From the NCBI GenBank assembly GCA_902798615.1, contig CADBXL010000007.1, positions 1-64,000 on the forward strand: a DNA stretch of 64,000 nt, in the 5' to 3' direction. Each line of letters opens with the position of its first letter. Position 1 is the stretch's first letter. The DNA comes from an uncultured Bacteroidales bacterium. Lineage in GTDB: Bacteria > Bacteroidota > Bacteroidia > Bacteroidales > Bacteroidaceae. Shown piece after piece: positions 45,146 to 53,149 of this stretch. The notes beneath the pieces are model-generated. The model did no database searches and was not told the DNA's origin. It worked only from the letters and a program-made list of their open reading frames with translations. The translations under genes were made by a program, and so were the position numbers.

Positions 45146-45184
45146 TTAATTCTTCAATTATTAATAATTGGATATAATTCAAAA

Positions 45185-45423
45185 GTGCAAATTCCTGATA
45201 TTCGCATTTAGGAAATAGTGCCGGGCAGCCCATAGGGCTGGTGCACTTCTGCAATTTTCAATGTGCAAATACCAGATATTTGCATTTTGAGAATAGTGCA
45301 AGTAAACACCCAAAGGGCTGGTGTGCATTTGCTATTTTCAAAGTGCAAATTCCTTTGATATTCGCATTTTGAGAAATAGTGCGAGTCAGCCTAAAGGCTG
45401 GCGCACGTCTCCGATTTTCAAAG
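45185..45423 (-). repeat. Three tandem ~80 bp repeats in the GH28-GH105 leader
   Basis: Units at 45185-45262, 45263-45342 and 45343-45423 share GTGCAAATNCC at the start, a TTCGCATTT-type middle and a hairpin. The hairpin is GTGC...CAGCCC-ATA-GGGCTG...GCAC in unit 1 and GTGCG...CAGCC-TAAA-GGCTG-CGCAC in unit 3. The stem changes are compensatory (GTGC/GCAC, GTGCG/CGCAC); unit 2 keeps ACACCC-AAA-GGG with a weaker outer stem. The array begins within about 5 nt of the predicted start site. Confidence 0.88.
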
Positions 45424-45425
45424 TG

Positions 45426-45433
45426 CAAAGTTA
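45426..45433 (-). promoter_or_regulatory. -7 element for GH28-GH105
   Basis: Minus-strand TAACTTTG (complement of 45426-45433). The leader would be ~275 nt and consist almost only of the repeat array. Confidence 0.65.
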
Positions 45434-45493
45434 GGTAAAAAAAATTAGATTTACAAATAAGTGTGTTATTTTTCAAAAAATATTGTCCGAAAA

Positions 45494-45525
45494 TTTTGTT
45501 TTTCTGAATATATTCACTATATTTG
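45494..45525 (+). promoter_or_regulatory. Promoter of a candidate small RNA
   Basis: TTTTG at 45494-45498, 19 nt spacer, TATATTTG at 45518-45525. There is no gene on this strand within the next 3 kb. Confidence 0.78.
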
Positions 45526-45530
45526 CACCC

Positions 45531-45615
45531 AATATTGATTTCGTTTTACATTTTTTTCTTTAAAAGCGAAATCGTCCGAGGTTGGAGCGTCCTGCTCCAA
45601 CCTCTTTTCTTTTAT
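45531..45615 (+). ncRNA. Candidate small RNA, about 85 nt
   Basis: From a consensus promoter the transcript would form a first hairpin (GATTTCGTTTTA with TAAAAGCGAAATC, 45538-45573) and end with a GC-rich terminator (GAGGTTGGAGC/GCTCCAACCTC, 45579-45605, followed by a T-rich tail). No ATG-started ORF exists in it. The genes on both sides lie on the minus strand, so it is an independent unit. Function unknown. Confidence 0.65.
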
Positions 45616-45710
45616 TAAAGAAAGCTGCCGTTTCCGGCGCTTTTATACTTGTTTCCGAAAACCTTTGCTTTTTGTAATTCCTATGTAAAAAAAACATCAG
45701 AATTAAAATT

Positions 45711-46310
45711 TTACAGGCAGAATACATCTTCAATTTTATTCATAGGGGCGAGGTGAGCCTGAAAGCCCATTGCTTTTGCTATGGCGATATTACTCCTTGA
45801 ATCGTCGAAGAAGAGGGTTTCTTTTGGTGATATTCCTGTAGCATCGATTACAGCCTGGAAGATGCGAGGGTCGGGCTTGGCAAGCTGCATCTCGTGTGAA
45901 AGGAAAAGCTGGTCGAAACATTCTTCAGGTTCAACGCCGTGCTTGCGGAATGCCTTTGTCGCTATTTGCCATCCTCGGTCGTATACATTGCTCAGAAGAT
46001 ACACCTTATGCTTCTTCCTCAGTTCCATGAGCATATCTATGCGTGAAGCAGGGATCGTGTCGAGCACATCATCCATAGCCCAAAGGATTTCCTCGTCGGT
46101 GATGCCTTTGCGGCATAGCGGGCGTATTGTGTCGCAGTATTCCTGCTCTGACATTAGTCCGTTGAGGTAGGAGAGGGTAGGGACTGCAATTTCGGGCTGT
46201 CGTATGCAGCCTTCGAAGTCGGGTAGTCCGATATAGTTGAGGGCTTTCGTATCGCGCTCAATGTCGAGGTTTATGATTACACCTGCAAGGTCGAAGATAT
46301 AGTTTTCCAT
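45711..46310 (-). CDS. HAD-family phosphatase, YihX-like
   Basis: The 199-residue protein has HAD motif I as FDLAGVIINLD, motif II LLSNVYD, and motif III/IV LAKPDPRIFQAV and FFDDSRSNI. In motif I the usual second aspartate is replaced by alanine, a feature shared with YihX-type HAD proteins (FDLGNVI). It may act on sugar phosphates. Its start overlaps the stop of the gene at 46310, so the two are coupled. Confidence 0.88.
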   Translation of the reverse strand: MENYIFDLAGVIINLDIERDTKALNYIGLPDFEGCIRQPEIAVPTLSYLNGLMSEQEYCDTIRPLCRKGITDEEILWAMDDVLDTIPASRIDMLMELRKKHKVYLLSNVYDRGWQIATKAFRKHGVEPEECFDQLFLSHEMQLAKPDPRIFQAVIDATGISPKETLFFDDSRSNIAIAKAMGFQAHLAPMNKIEDVFCL

Positions 46311-46972
46311 TAATTGAAGAGCTTGAGTAGCTTAACGAGGTCTTCCTGTCTTGACCAGCTGAAATCGAGGGAGATGATAATCTGGTATTCCTTCCTACGG
46401 TCTTTCTTGAGGGCAGGCTTAACGGAGCGTTCATGGGCAAGTATGACCTTGTCGCCAACTACATAGTAATATGTGTCCATGAGAGGGTATGGCTCTTCAT
46501 CTTCTGCGCCGTCTATGCGTGTTGTTGACATGCTTTCGCCAATGGCACGTCCGGCGCTGAGATCATCAAGCATGGATGAGTTTGTGATGGTGCTATTGTT
46601 CAGATATTCTCCTTTCATGGTCTCAACGTCAATCAGACGGACACGTACAAGACTTGCGTTGCCTTCCGTAGCTACGACTTCTGCAAGCTGGTTCTTCACG
46701 TTGATGAAATCGTGTTCACCTATAGTTATTCCTGCTACCACAGGCATGGATGCTTCCATTATCTCGCCTGTAGGAACTTTCTTATAGACGAGGGAACTGT
46801 TCTTTAGGAATATGTTTGTCTGCTTGTGCACACTTGACTTGCCGTCCTTTAACTTGATGATGGCCGGCTGGAAATCGCTAAACATAGTAACGCCCTTGCT
46901 CCTTCCTGCAGGAATCTGTGCCTGAACGGAGGTGCATAGTGCGAGTAGGAATAATAGAATAGAATGTTTCAT
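46310..46972 (-). CDS. Secreted protein of unknown function
   Basis: The 220-residue protein has a signal peptide (CTSVQAQ) and no membrane segment after it. It reads as mostly beta-stranded with motifs such as KGVTMFSDFQPAIIKLKDG and EYQIIISLDFSW. I do not recognise a family. It is transcribed with the HAD gene and lies behind a ~160 bp palindromic element. Confidence 0.75.
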   Translation of the reverse strand: MKHSILLFLLALCTSVQAQIPAGRSKGVTMFSDFQPAIIKLKDGKSSVHKQTNIFLKNSSLVYKKVPTGEIMEASMPVVAGITIGEHDFINVKNQLAEVVATEGNASLVRVRLIDVETMKGEYLNNSTITNSSMLDDLSAGRAIGESMSTTRIDGAEDEEPYPLMDTYYYVVGDKVILAHERSVKPALKKDRRKEYQIIISLDFSWSRQEDLVKLLKLFN

Positions 46973-46986
46973 AGGGTGAAAAAATA

Positions 46987-47150
46987 CGGCCCCTCACTTG
47001 CCCTTCGGGCATCCTCTCCCCATGGGGCGAGGAGAAAGTCACCTTTTATCGCTTGTGTGGGACTATGTGATTCATTTAATTATTATAGAAAATACTAATC
47101 TCATTCCTCGCCCCTTGGGGAGAGGATGCCCGTAGGGCAGGTGAGGGGCT
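46987..47150. repeat. GC-rich inverted-repeat element
   Basis: GGCCCCTCACTTGCCCTTCG at the left and GGGCAGGTGAGGGGCT at the right face each other, each with a CTCTCCCC/GGGGCGAG core. It has the same make-up as the element at 3759-3900. Confidence 0.88.
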
Positions 47151-47447
47151 TTAATCTACCACCTCAAAATCTACATACTCACCTTCGTCGGCAGAGAATA
47201 TCTTCTTGCCATTGCTTGAAGAGCCTGCCTGTGAAGCTTGCTGTCGGTTGCCTTGTGTGGCGTTTCCGCGTGAACCGCTTCGGGTGTTGAAACTGCCGTT
47301 GAATCCGCTGAACGGATTGGGCTGCGGGCGTCCTGTGAGCTTGTACCATAGACTTCTCAGTTTTGCGTATGCAGCTAATCCTACGAAGAGAAGCGGGACA
47401 AGCACTATCAGCAACAGAAGCAGTATGATGACGAATAATATGTGCAT
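47151..47447 (-). CDS. DUF4834-like small membrane protein
   Basis: The 98-residue protein (from ATG 47447) has one N-terminal membrane helix (FVIILLLLLIVLVPLLF), then a Ser/Asn/Gln-rich linker and an acidic C terminus DEGEYVDFEVVD. This layout and ending fit DUF4834, a Bacteroidetes family of unknown role. Its start overlaps the pssA stop; the longer ORF from 47516 lies inside pssA and is not used. Confidence 0.75.
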   Translation of the reverse strand: MHILFVIILLLLLIVLVPLLFVGLAAYAKLRSLWYKLTGRPQPNPFSGFNGSFNTRSGSRGNATQGNRQQASQAGSSSNGKKIFSADEGEYVDFEVVD

Positions 47448-48175
47448 TATTTCTTCTGTGTTGCGATTGATACTGCAATGTAAGCGAGTATGATGACGCT
47501 CAAAGGAGAATAGCAAATGTGGTCGTCTCCATCAATCACACCATAGGCGATACCGCCGATAATTGCTATTGCGCTAAAGATTACGAAACCGTATTTAACC
47601 TCGTTGCCTCGGAATCCCCAATGCTTGAACTTAAGGGCAAACATCGGAATCTCGGCTACAAGAAGCCATGAGCTGATCACGATGCCGATAATAAGCACAG
47701 GCAGAGAGTATATGTCGGACATCATCTGTGGACCGAATCCCACGATGAGTGAACCCCAGAACAAGGCATTTGCCGGTGTAGGGAGTCCGATGAAGGAAGT
47801 TGTCTGACGAGTGTCGAGATTGAACTTTGCCAGTCGCAGAGCCGAGAAAGCAGCGATGATATAGGCAAGGAACGGAATAAAACCGCGCCATTCTTCAAGG
47901 AATGAAGGGTAGTCTACTATTCCGAGGAACCAGAACAGGATACTTGCAGGTGCAACGCCAAAGGTTACGTCGTCAGCCAGAGAATCGAGCTCTTTGCCGA
48001 TAGGACTTGATACACCGAGTAATCGTGCGGTCATTCCGTCGAAGAAATCAAAGACTGCACCGAGGATGATGAACAGCAATGCCATTTCAGGTATGCCGTA
48101 TAATGCGAATACTGTCGCAACACATCCAGATATGAGGTTGCAACAGGTTATTGTATTTGGGATATGTTTCTTCAT
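47447..48175 (-). CDS. pssA: CDP-diacylglycerol-serine O-phosphatidyltransferase
   Basis: PssA makes phosphatidylserine at the membrane. The 242-residue integral membrane protein carries the CDP-alcohol phosphatidyltransferase signature DGMTARLLGVSSPIGKELDSLAD (D-G-x2-A-R-x8-G-x3-D-x3-D), and the start KHIPNTITCCNLISGC is typical. About seven hydrophobic segments follow. Psd, which uses its product, is encoded just upstream. Confidence 0.95.
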   Translation of the reverse strand: MKKHIPNTITCCNLISGCVATVFALYGIPEMALLFIILGAVFDFFDGMTARLLGVSSPIGKELDSLADDVTFGVAPASILFWFLGIVDYPSFLEEWRGFIPFLAYIIAAFSALRLAKFNLDTRQTTSFIGLPTPANALFWGSLIVGFGPQMMSDIYSLPVLIIGIVISSWLLVAEIPMFALKFKHWGFRGNEVKYGFVIFSAIAIIGGIAYGVIDGDDHICYSPLSVIILAYIAVSIATQKK

Positions 48176-48182
48176 AATTCTT

Positions 48183-48287
48183 TAAATGAAAAATGAAAAG
48201 TGAAAAATCATAAAATACAGATTACTCCTTGGTGCGGATAGTTTGTCACGTATTTTTTTTCTTTGTTCATTTTTCACTTTTCATTTA
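48183..48287. repeat. AT-rich inverted repeat between psd and pssA
   Basis: TAAATGAAAAATGAAAAGTG (48183) and CACTTTTCATTTA (to 48287) pair over ~22 bp around a ~55 bp centre. Similar GAAAAGTGAAAAAT strings flank the element at 6460 and follow the SusCD terminator near 35770. Confidence 0.82.
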
Positions 48288-48980
48288 TTATTTCAGTCTT
48301 CCTATTATTGTCTGGTTACCTGTAGTTGACTGACCGAGTTTTACATTTATTTCTGTTCCGAGTGGCAATAAGAGATCCACACGTGAACCGAACTTGATGA
48401 AGCCGAGATGCTCGTCGATATAGCATTCCTCACCTTCCTTTGCGTATGTCACGATACGGCGTGCCACAGCACCGGCAATCTGGCGGCAGAGGATATCCAC
48501 GCCGCTGTCTGTGGTGATGATGGTATCTGCCATCTCGTTTTCCTCGCTTGCCTTAGGCAGCCATGCCTTGTGGAATGCTCCGTTCTGGTGATGTACGAGC
48601 TTTACCTTGCCGTCAACAGGGAACCAGTTGGCGTGTACGTTCCAAAGGTCCATGAAGATGCTAACCATAATACGAGGCTCATGGAAGTATTTGTTCTCCT
48701 CAACTTCCTGAACTACGACGATACGACCATCTGCAGGAGCTACTATGACATTGTCTGTGTCCTCCTGCTCGAAATATCGAATAGGACAACGGAAGAAATT
48801 TATGACGATACAATAGATAGTAACTGCAACTACAGCAAAACAATAGAAAGGAATGTGGGTCTCGAAGGAACGCCACAATATTATACCGATTGCTACGATG
48901 AACATTAGGCCGTAGATTAATGTGTCTGTACCTTCTCGGTGTAGTCTGATTTTCTTAAGTTTTTTTATTCTTTTTCCCAT
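48288..48980 (-). CDS. psd: Phosphatidylserine decarboxylase proenzyme
   Basis: Psd converts phosphatidylserine to phosphatidylethanolamine. The 230-residue protein (ATG 48980; a TTG at 48992 is not needed) is the short bacterial form. It has two N-terminal membrane segments, [16 protein letters not shown] and [16 protein letters not shown]. The Gly-Ser in KFGSRVD is the self-cleavage site that generates the pyruvoyl group. It precedes pssA in the same transcript. Confidence 0.95.
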   Translation of the reverse strand: MGKRIKKLKKIRLHREGTDTLIYGLMFIVAIGIILWRSFETHIPFYCFAVVAVTIYCIVINFFRCPIRYFEQEDTDNVIVAPADGRIVVVQEVEENKYFHEPRIMVSIFMDLWNVHANWFPVDGKVKLVHHQNGAFHKAWLPKASEENEMADTIITTDSGVDILCRQIAGAVARRIVTYAKEGEECYIDEHLGFIKFGSRVDLLLPLGTEINVKLGQSTTGNQTIIGRLK

Positions 48981-49022
48981 TTTGGAGGACAAGTTTCATA
49001 ATTAAGGGTACATAATTCCGTG

Positions 49023-49054
49023 CAAAGATACATGATTTTATCGGAAATAGCAAA
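49023..49054 (-). promoter_or_regulatory. Promoter of psd-pssA
   Basis: Minus-strand TTTG (complement of 49051-49054), 20 nt spacer, TATCTTTG (complement of 49023-49030). Confidence 0.82.
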
Positions 49055-49124
49055 TTTTTTTCATATTTTCGTCACTTTATTGTTCTTTTTGACCATTATA
49101 TAAGGTTGTCTTGTGATTTTTCCG

Positions 49125-49132
49125 TAATTTTG
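49125..49132 (+). promoter_or_regulatory. -7 element of dnaE, five bases before its start codon
   Basis: TAATTTTG at 49125-49132. The ATG of dnaE follows at 49138, where transcription would begin, so the mRNA is probably leaderless or nearly so. The -33 element is weak (a TTG only 16 nt upstream). Confidence 0.6.
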
Positions 49133-49137
49133 CGTCT

Positions 49138-52100
49138 ATGCAGGATTTTATTCATCTACACGTTCATACGTATTATTCCATACTTGACGGACAGGCGTCT
49201 GTCAGTAAGCTCGTTGACAAGGCTGTTGCCGACGGAATGAAGGGTATTGCCATTACCGATCATGGAAATATGTTCGGTATAAAGGAACTTTTTGACTATT
49301 GTAACGGAGTCAACAAGAAACTCAAGGCTGATGGCAAGGAACCGTTCAAGCCAATCTTCGGTTGTGAGATGTATGTTGCGCATCACAACAAGGAGGATAT
49401 GGTTAAGGCCAATGGCGACCTCGGCGGCTACCACCTCATTGTCCTTGCCAAGAACTTCAACGGCTACAAAAACCTTATCCGCCTCGTGTCGCGCGCGTGG
49501 GTGGATGGTTATTATGGTCGTCCGAGAACTGACAGAAAAGATCTTGCCGCGTTTCATGAGGACCTCATAATCTGCTCTGCATGTATCGGCGGAGAGGTGC
49601 CTAAGAAAATCATCGAAGGTGATATTGAGGGGGCTCGTGAGGCTGTGGAATGGTATCATAATATCTGGGGAGATGACTATTATCTTGAACTGCAACGCCA
49701 TGAGGTGAAAGATCCGAGCGTACTTGCCAATCGCGAGACCTTCCCTTTGCAGCAGAAGGCTAATCGCGTGCTGATGGAGTTTGCGAAGGAGTATGGAATA
49801 AAACTGATATGTACGAATGACTCGCACTTCGTTGATAAGGAGAATGCGGAGGCACACGACCATCTGCTCTGCCTTTCAACGGGTAAGGACCTTGACGACC
49901 CTAACCGTATGCGATATACGAAGCAGGAATGGTTCAAGACTCAGGCGGAGATGAACGAGATATTCTCTGATGTTCCAGAGGCATTGAGCAATACGCTTGA
50001 GATTCTTGACAAGGTAGAGACCTATAATATAGAGAGCGATCCTATCATGCCTTTCTTCCCTATACCGGAGGAATTCGGTACGGAAGAGGAATGGCGAAAG
50101 AAATATACGGAAGAGGACCTTTTCAAAGAGTTTACAAGCGATGAGAATGGCGAGAACCCGATGTCGGAGGAAGATGGTCAGAAGAAAATAAAGAAGCTTG
50201 GCGGATATGATAAGATCTACCGAATCAAGTTTGAGGCTGACTATCTTGCTAAACTCGCATACGAGGGTGCTCAGAGAATATACGGTAGTGGTAAGGCTGA
50301 CAACCTCACGGCTGACAAGTTGATAAAGGGCTCTTATGGAATACCGGAGGACGTGGAAGACAGAATCCGCTTCGAGCTTCATATAATGAAGACGATGGGT
50401 TTCCCCGGTTACTTCCTTATCGTGTCTGACTTTATCAATTCTGCTCGTGACGAGCTTGGCGTATGGGTAGGTCCTGGACGTGGTTCTGCTGCGGGTAGCG
50501 TAGTAGCTTATTGTCTCGGTATCACGAAGATAGATCCTCTGAAATACGACCTTCTTTTCGAGCGTTTCCTTAATCCTGACCGTATCTCCTTGCCTGATAT
50601 TGATACCGACTTCGACGATGACGGCCGAGGTAAGGTGCTTCAATGGGTAATGAATAAATATGGTAAGGAGAATTGTGCGCATATCATCACGTATGGTACT
50701 ATGGCGGCAAAGAACTCCATCAAGGATGTGGCTCGTGTGGAGAAACTTCCGCTTGAAAAGAGTAACGCTCTGTGTAAAGCTATGCCTGACCGCCTTCCTG
50801 ATGGTATGAAACCTAAGCTTGCCAACTATCTCAAGTGTACTCCTGAGCTTCAGCAGGCAGAGGCGAGTGCCGATCCGCGTGAGGCAAATACTATCAAATA
50901 TGCCAAGATGCTTGAGGGAACCGTGCGCTCAACTGGTATTCATGCCTGTGGCTTCATCATCTGCCGTGACCCTATCTCCGACCATGTGCCGGTATCAACG
51001 GCTGACGACCCGGATTTCCCAGAAATCAAGACGGCTGTAACCCAGTATGACGGTCATGTTATCGAGTCAACAGGTCTTATCAAGATGGACTTCCTCGGTC
51101 TCAAAACTCTTTCTGAGCAGAAGGAATGCTGTAAGCTCGTGAAGCAGACACGAGGCATAGACATAGACCTTGACCATATCCCTATCGATGATCCTGCTAC
51201 ATATAAGCTGTATCAGGAGGGTAGAACGGTTGGTACGTTCCAGTTTGAGTCGGCTGGTATGCAGAAATATCTTCGCGAACTGCATCCTACTGTTTTTGAG
51301 GATCTTATTGCGATGAATGCCCTGTATCGTCCGGGACCTATGGATTATATCCCTTCGTTTATCGCTCGAAAGAACGGACGTGAGGAGATTAAATATGATA
51401 TCCCTTGTACGGAGAAGTATCTAAAAGATACCTACGGAATTACCGTGTATCAGGAGCAGGTTATGCTTCTGTCACGTCAGCTTGCCAACTTCACCAGAGG
51501 TGAATCGGATGCCCTTCGTAAGGCGATGGGTAAGAAGAAGAAAGACATCGTTGACAAGATGAAGCCTAAGTTCATCGAGGGTGGCGTGTCAAACGGTCAT
51601 GATCCTAAGATTCTTGAGAAGATATGGGCTGACTGGGAGAAGTTCGCTTCCTATGCCTTCAACAAGTCTCATGCTGCCTGCTATTCTTGGGTGGCATATC
51701 AGACGGCGTATCTGAAAGCAAACTATCCTGCCGAGTTCATGGCGTCTCTTATGACTCGTCGCCGTTCGGATATCAAGGAAATTACCAAGCTTATGGACGA
51801 GTGTAAGGCTATCGGTATTCCTACCAAGGGACCTGATGTTAACGAGTCTATGGACGGTTTTACCGTGAACAAGAAAGGCGAAATCCGTTTTGGACTTTCG
51901 GGTATCAAGGGTATGAGCGATGCTGCTGTGCAGGCTATTATCGCGGAAAGAGACGCTAATGGTCCGTATAGTGATATCTATTCTCTCGTGGAGCGTGTGC
52001 CTTCGTCTTCTATGAACAAGAAAGCGCTTGAATGTCTGGCTATTAGTGGCGGACTTGATGGCTTTGGCTTGCAGAGAGAGCAATACGTAGCAGAAGGTAG

Positions 52101-52902
52101 CAGCGGTGTTACGTTCATCGATATGCTGAGCAGGTATGGCAATCAGTATCAGGCGGCAAAGGCTGAGGCTGCCAATTCTCTCTTCGGAGATTTCGGTAGC
52201 GTTGAGATATCCAAGCCGAAAGCGCCTGGTCAGGTAGAGACATGGAGTTCTATTGAGCGTTTGAATCGTGAGCGTGAACTCGTTGGCATCTATCTCTCGG
52301 CACATCCGCTTGATGAATTTGCGGTTGTGCTGAAGAGTATGTGCAACAAGAAATGTTCTGAGCTGGGAAAGGATGCCGACAAGGAAGAACTTGCAAAGTT
52401 GGAGGTCGTGACAGTCGGTGGTATTGTTACGGATCTTCGTGAGGGCTTTACAAAGCGTGGAACCCCATTTGGCATAGTCACATTAGAGGACTATGAGGGG
52501 GCAGGCGAGATAGCCTTCTTCGACGACTGGGCACAATGGCGCGGTAAATTCATCAAAGGCAGTTCGCTGTATATCAAAATGAAGTTCGAGAAGAAATTCC
52601 CGACAAGTACCTATATTAGTAGTAGGGTTGTTGACGTGGAATATCTTGTGGATGTGCGAGATAAGTATATCCGTAAGCTCACACTTCTCATAAATGTTGA
52701 TGACCTGACTGAGCTTGATGCCACAGAACTTGTTGACGAAATTGAAAATTCGCCAGGCGATGTTGAGGTTGATGTGATGTGTCATTCCGTTAAGCTGATG
52801 CGTCCTGTCAATCTTGTTTCGCATACTCGACGTGTAGGTGTTACAAAGTCTCTCATTGACTTCCTTGACAGCAGGAGTTCTATTGAGTACAGAATAAATT
52901 AA
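49138..52902 (+). CDS. dnaE: DNA polymerase III alpha subunit
   Basis: DnaE is the replicative polymerase. The 1254-residue protein starts immediately with the PHP domain (FIHLHVHTYYSILDGQAS), then has the polymerase core with VGPGRGSAAGSVVAYCLGI and PDIDTDFDDDGRGKV (catalytic Asp residues), DALRKAMGKKK, AYNKSHA-type SYAFNKSHAACYSW, and C-terminal helix-hairpin-helix and OB-type regions (GIVTDLREGFTKRG). The start is fixed by the PHP motif, which allows no later start. An acidic insert (about 310-370) is typical of Bacteroidetes DnaE. Confidence 0.98.
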   Translation: MQDFIHLHVHTYYSILDGQASVSKLVDKAVADGMKGIAITDHGNMFGIKELFDYCNGVNKKLKADGKEPFKPIFGCEMYVAHHNKEDMVKANGDLGGYHLIVLAKNFNGYKNLIRLVSRAWVDGYYGRPRTDRKDLAAFHEDLIICSACIGGEVPKKIIEGDIEGAREAVEWYHNIWGDDYYLELQRHEVKDPSVLANRETFPLQQKANRVLMEFAKEYGIKLICTNDSHFVDKENAEAHDHLLCLSTGKDLDDPNRMRYTKQEWFKTQAEMNEIFSDVPEALSNTLEILDKVETYNIESDPIMPFFPIPEEFGTEEEWRKKYTEEDLFKEFTSDENGENPMSEEDGQKKIKKLGGYDKIYRIKFEADYLAKLAYEGAQRIYGSGKADNLTADKLIKGSYGIPEDVEDRIRFELHIMKTMGFPGYFLIVSDFINSARDELGVWVGPGRGSAAGSVVAYCLGITKIDPLKYDLLFERFLNPDRISLPDIDTDFDDDGRGKVLQWVMNKYGKENCAHIITYGTMAAKNSIKDVARVEKLPLEKSNALCKAMPDRLPDGMKPKLANYLKCTPELQQAEASADPREANTIKYAKMLEGTVRSTGIHACGFIICRDPISDHVPVSTADDPDFPEIKTAVTQYDGHVIESTGLIKMDFLGLKTLSEQKECCKLVKQTRGIDIDLDHIPIDDPATYKLYQEGRTVGTFQFESAGMQKYLRELHPTVFEDLIAMNALYRPGPMDYIPSFIARKNGREEIKYDIPCTEKYLKDTYGITVYQEQVMLLSRQLANFTRGESDALRKAMGKKKKDIVDKMKPKFIEGGVSNGHDPKILEKIWADWEKFASYAFNKSHAACYSWVAYQTAYLKANYPAEFMASLMTRRRSDIKEITKLMDECKAIGIPTKGPDVNESMDGFTVNKKGEIRFGLSGIKGMSDAAVQAIIAERDANGPYSDIYSLVERVPSSSMNKKALECLAISGGLDGFGLQREQYVAEGSSGVTFIDMLSRYGNQYQAAKAEAANSLFGDFGSVEISKPKAPGQVETWSSIERLNRERELVGIYLSAHPLDEFAVVLKSMCNKKCSELGKDADKEELAKLEVVTVGGIVTDLREGFTKRGTPFGIVTLEDYEGAGEIAFFDDWAQWRGKFIKGSSLYIKMKFEKKFPTSTYISSRVVDVEYLVDVRDKYIRKLTLLINVDDLTELDATELVDEIENSPGDVEVDVMCHSVKLMRPVNLVSHTRRVGVTKSLIDFLDSRSSIEYRIN

Positions 52903-52975
52903 GGTTTATAAGGCGTCTTGCGCAGCTCGTTGGGTTGCGTAAGCCGTCGTCCCTTTTTGAAGGTTAAGGGCAGGT

Positions 52976-53028
52976 CCGTTGTAAGTCCGTTGTAAATCCG
53001 TTGTAAGTCCGTTCGCAAGAAACGGACA
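52976..53028. repeat. 11-bp tandem array (CCGTTGTAAGT x 3.5) before the second propeller-thioredoxin gene
   Basis: Units at 52976, 52987, 52998 and 53009 (the last CCGTTCGCAAG), then AAACGGACATCAA. The final units and flank match 24585-24616 in the leader of the paralogue. A hairpin (CTTGCGCAGC with GTTGCGTAAG, 52917-52943) in front may end dnaE transcription. Confidence 0.9.
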
Positions 53029-53149
53029 TCAAAGGGGGTATTGGCTTGGTTATAACATTGTGATTATTGACGAAAATGCCGAACAGGTAAAAAATGCCGA
53101 AAGTCAGAAAGAATAAACTAACCGTATAATTAACTAAACATAAACTATT

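Noticed and set aside
45258-45476. Minus-strand ORF of 72 codons over the leader repeats
   Set aside because: It begins upstream of the predicted transcription start, and its repeated peptide comes from the repeat array.
47448-47516. Longer start for the DUF4834-like gene
   Set aside because: The extension lies wholly inside pssA and precedes the natural membrane helix; ATG 47447 overlaps the pssA stop as in coupled genes.
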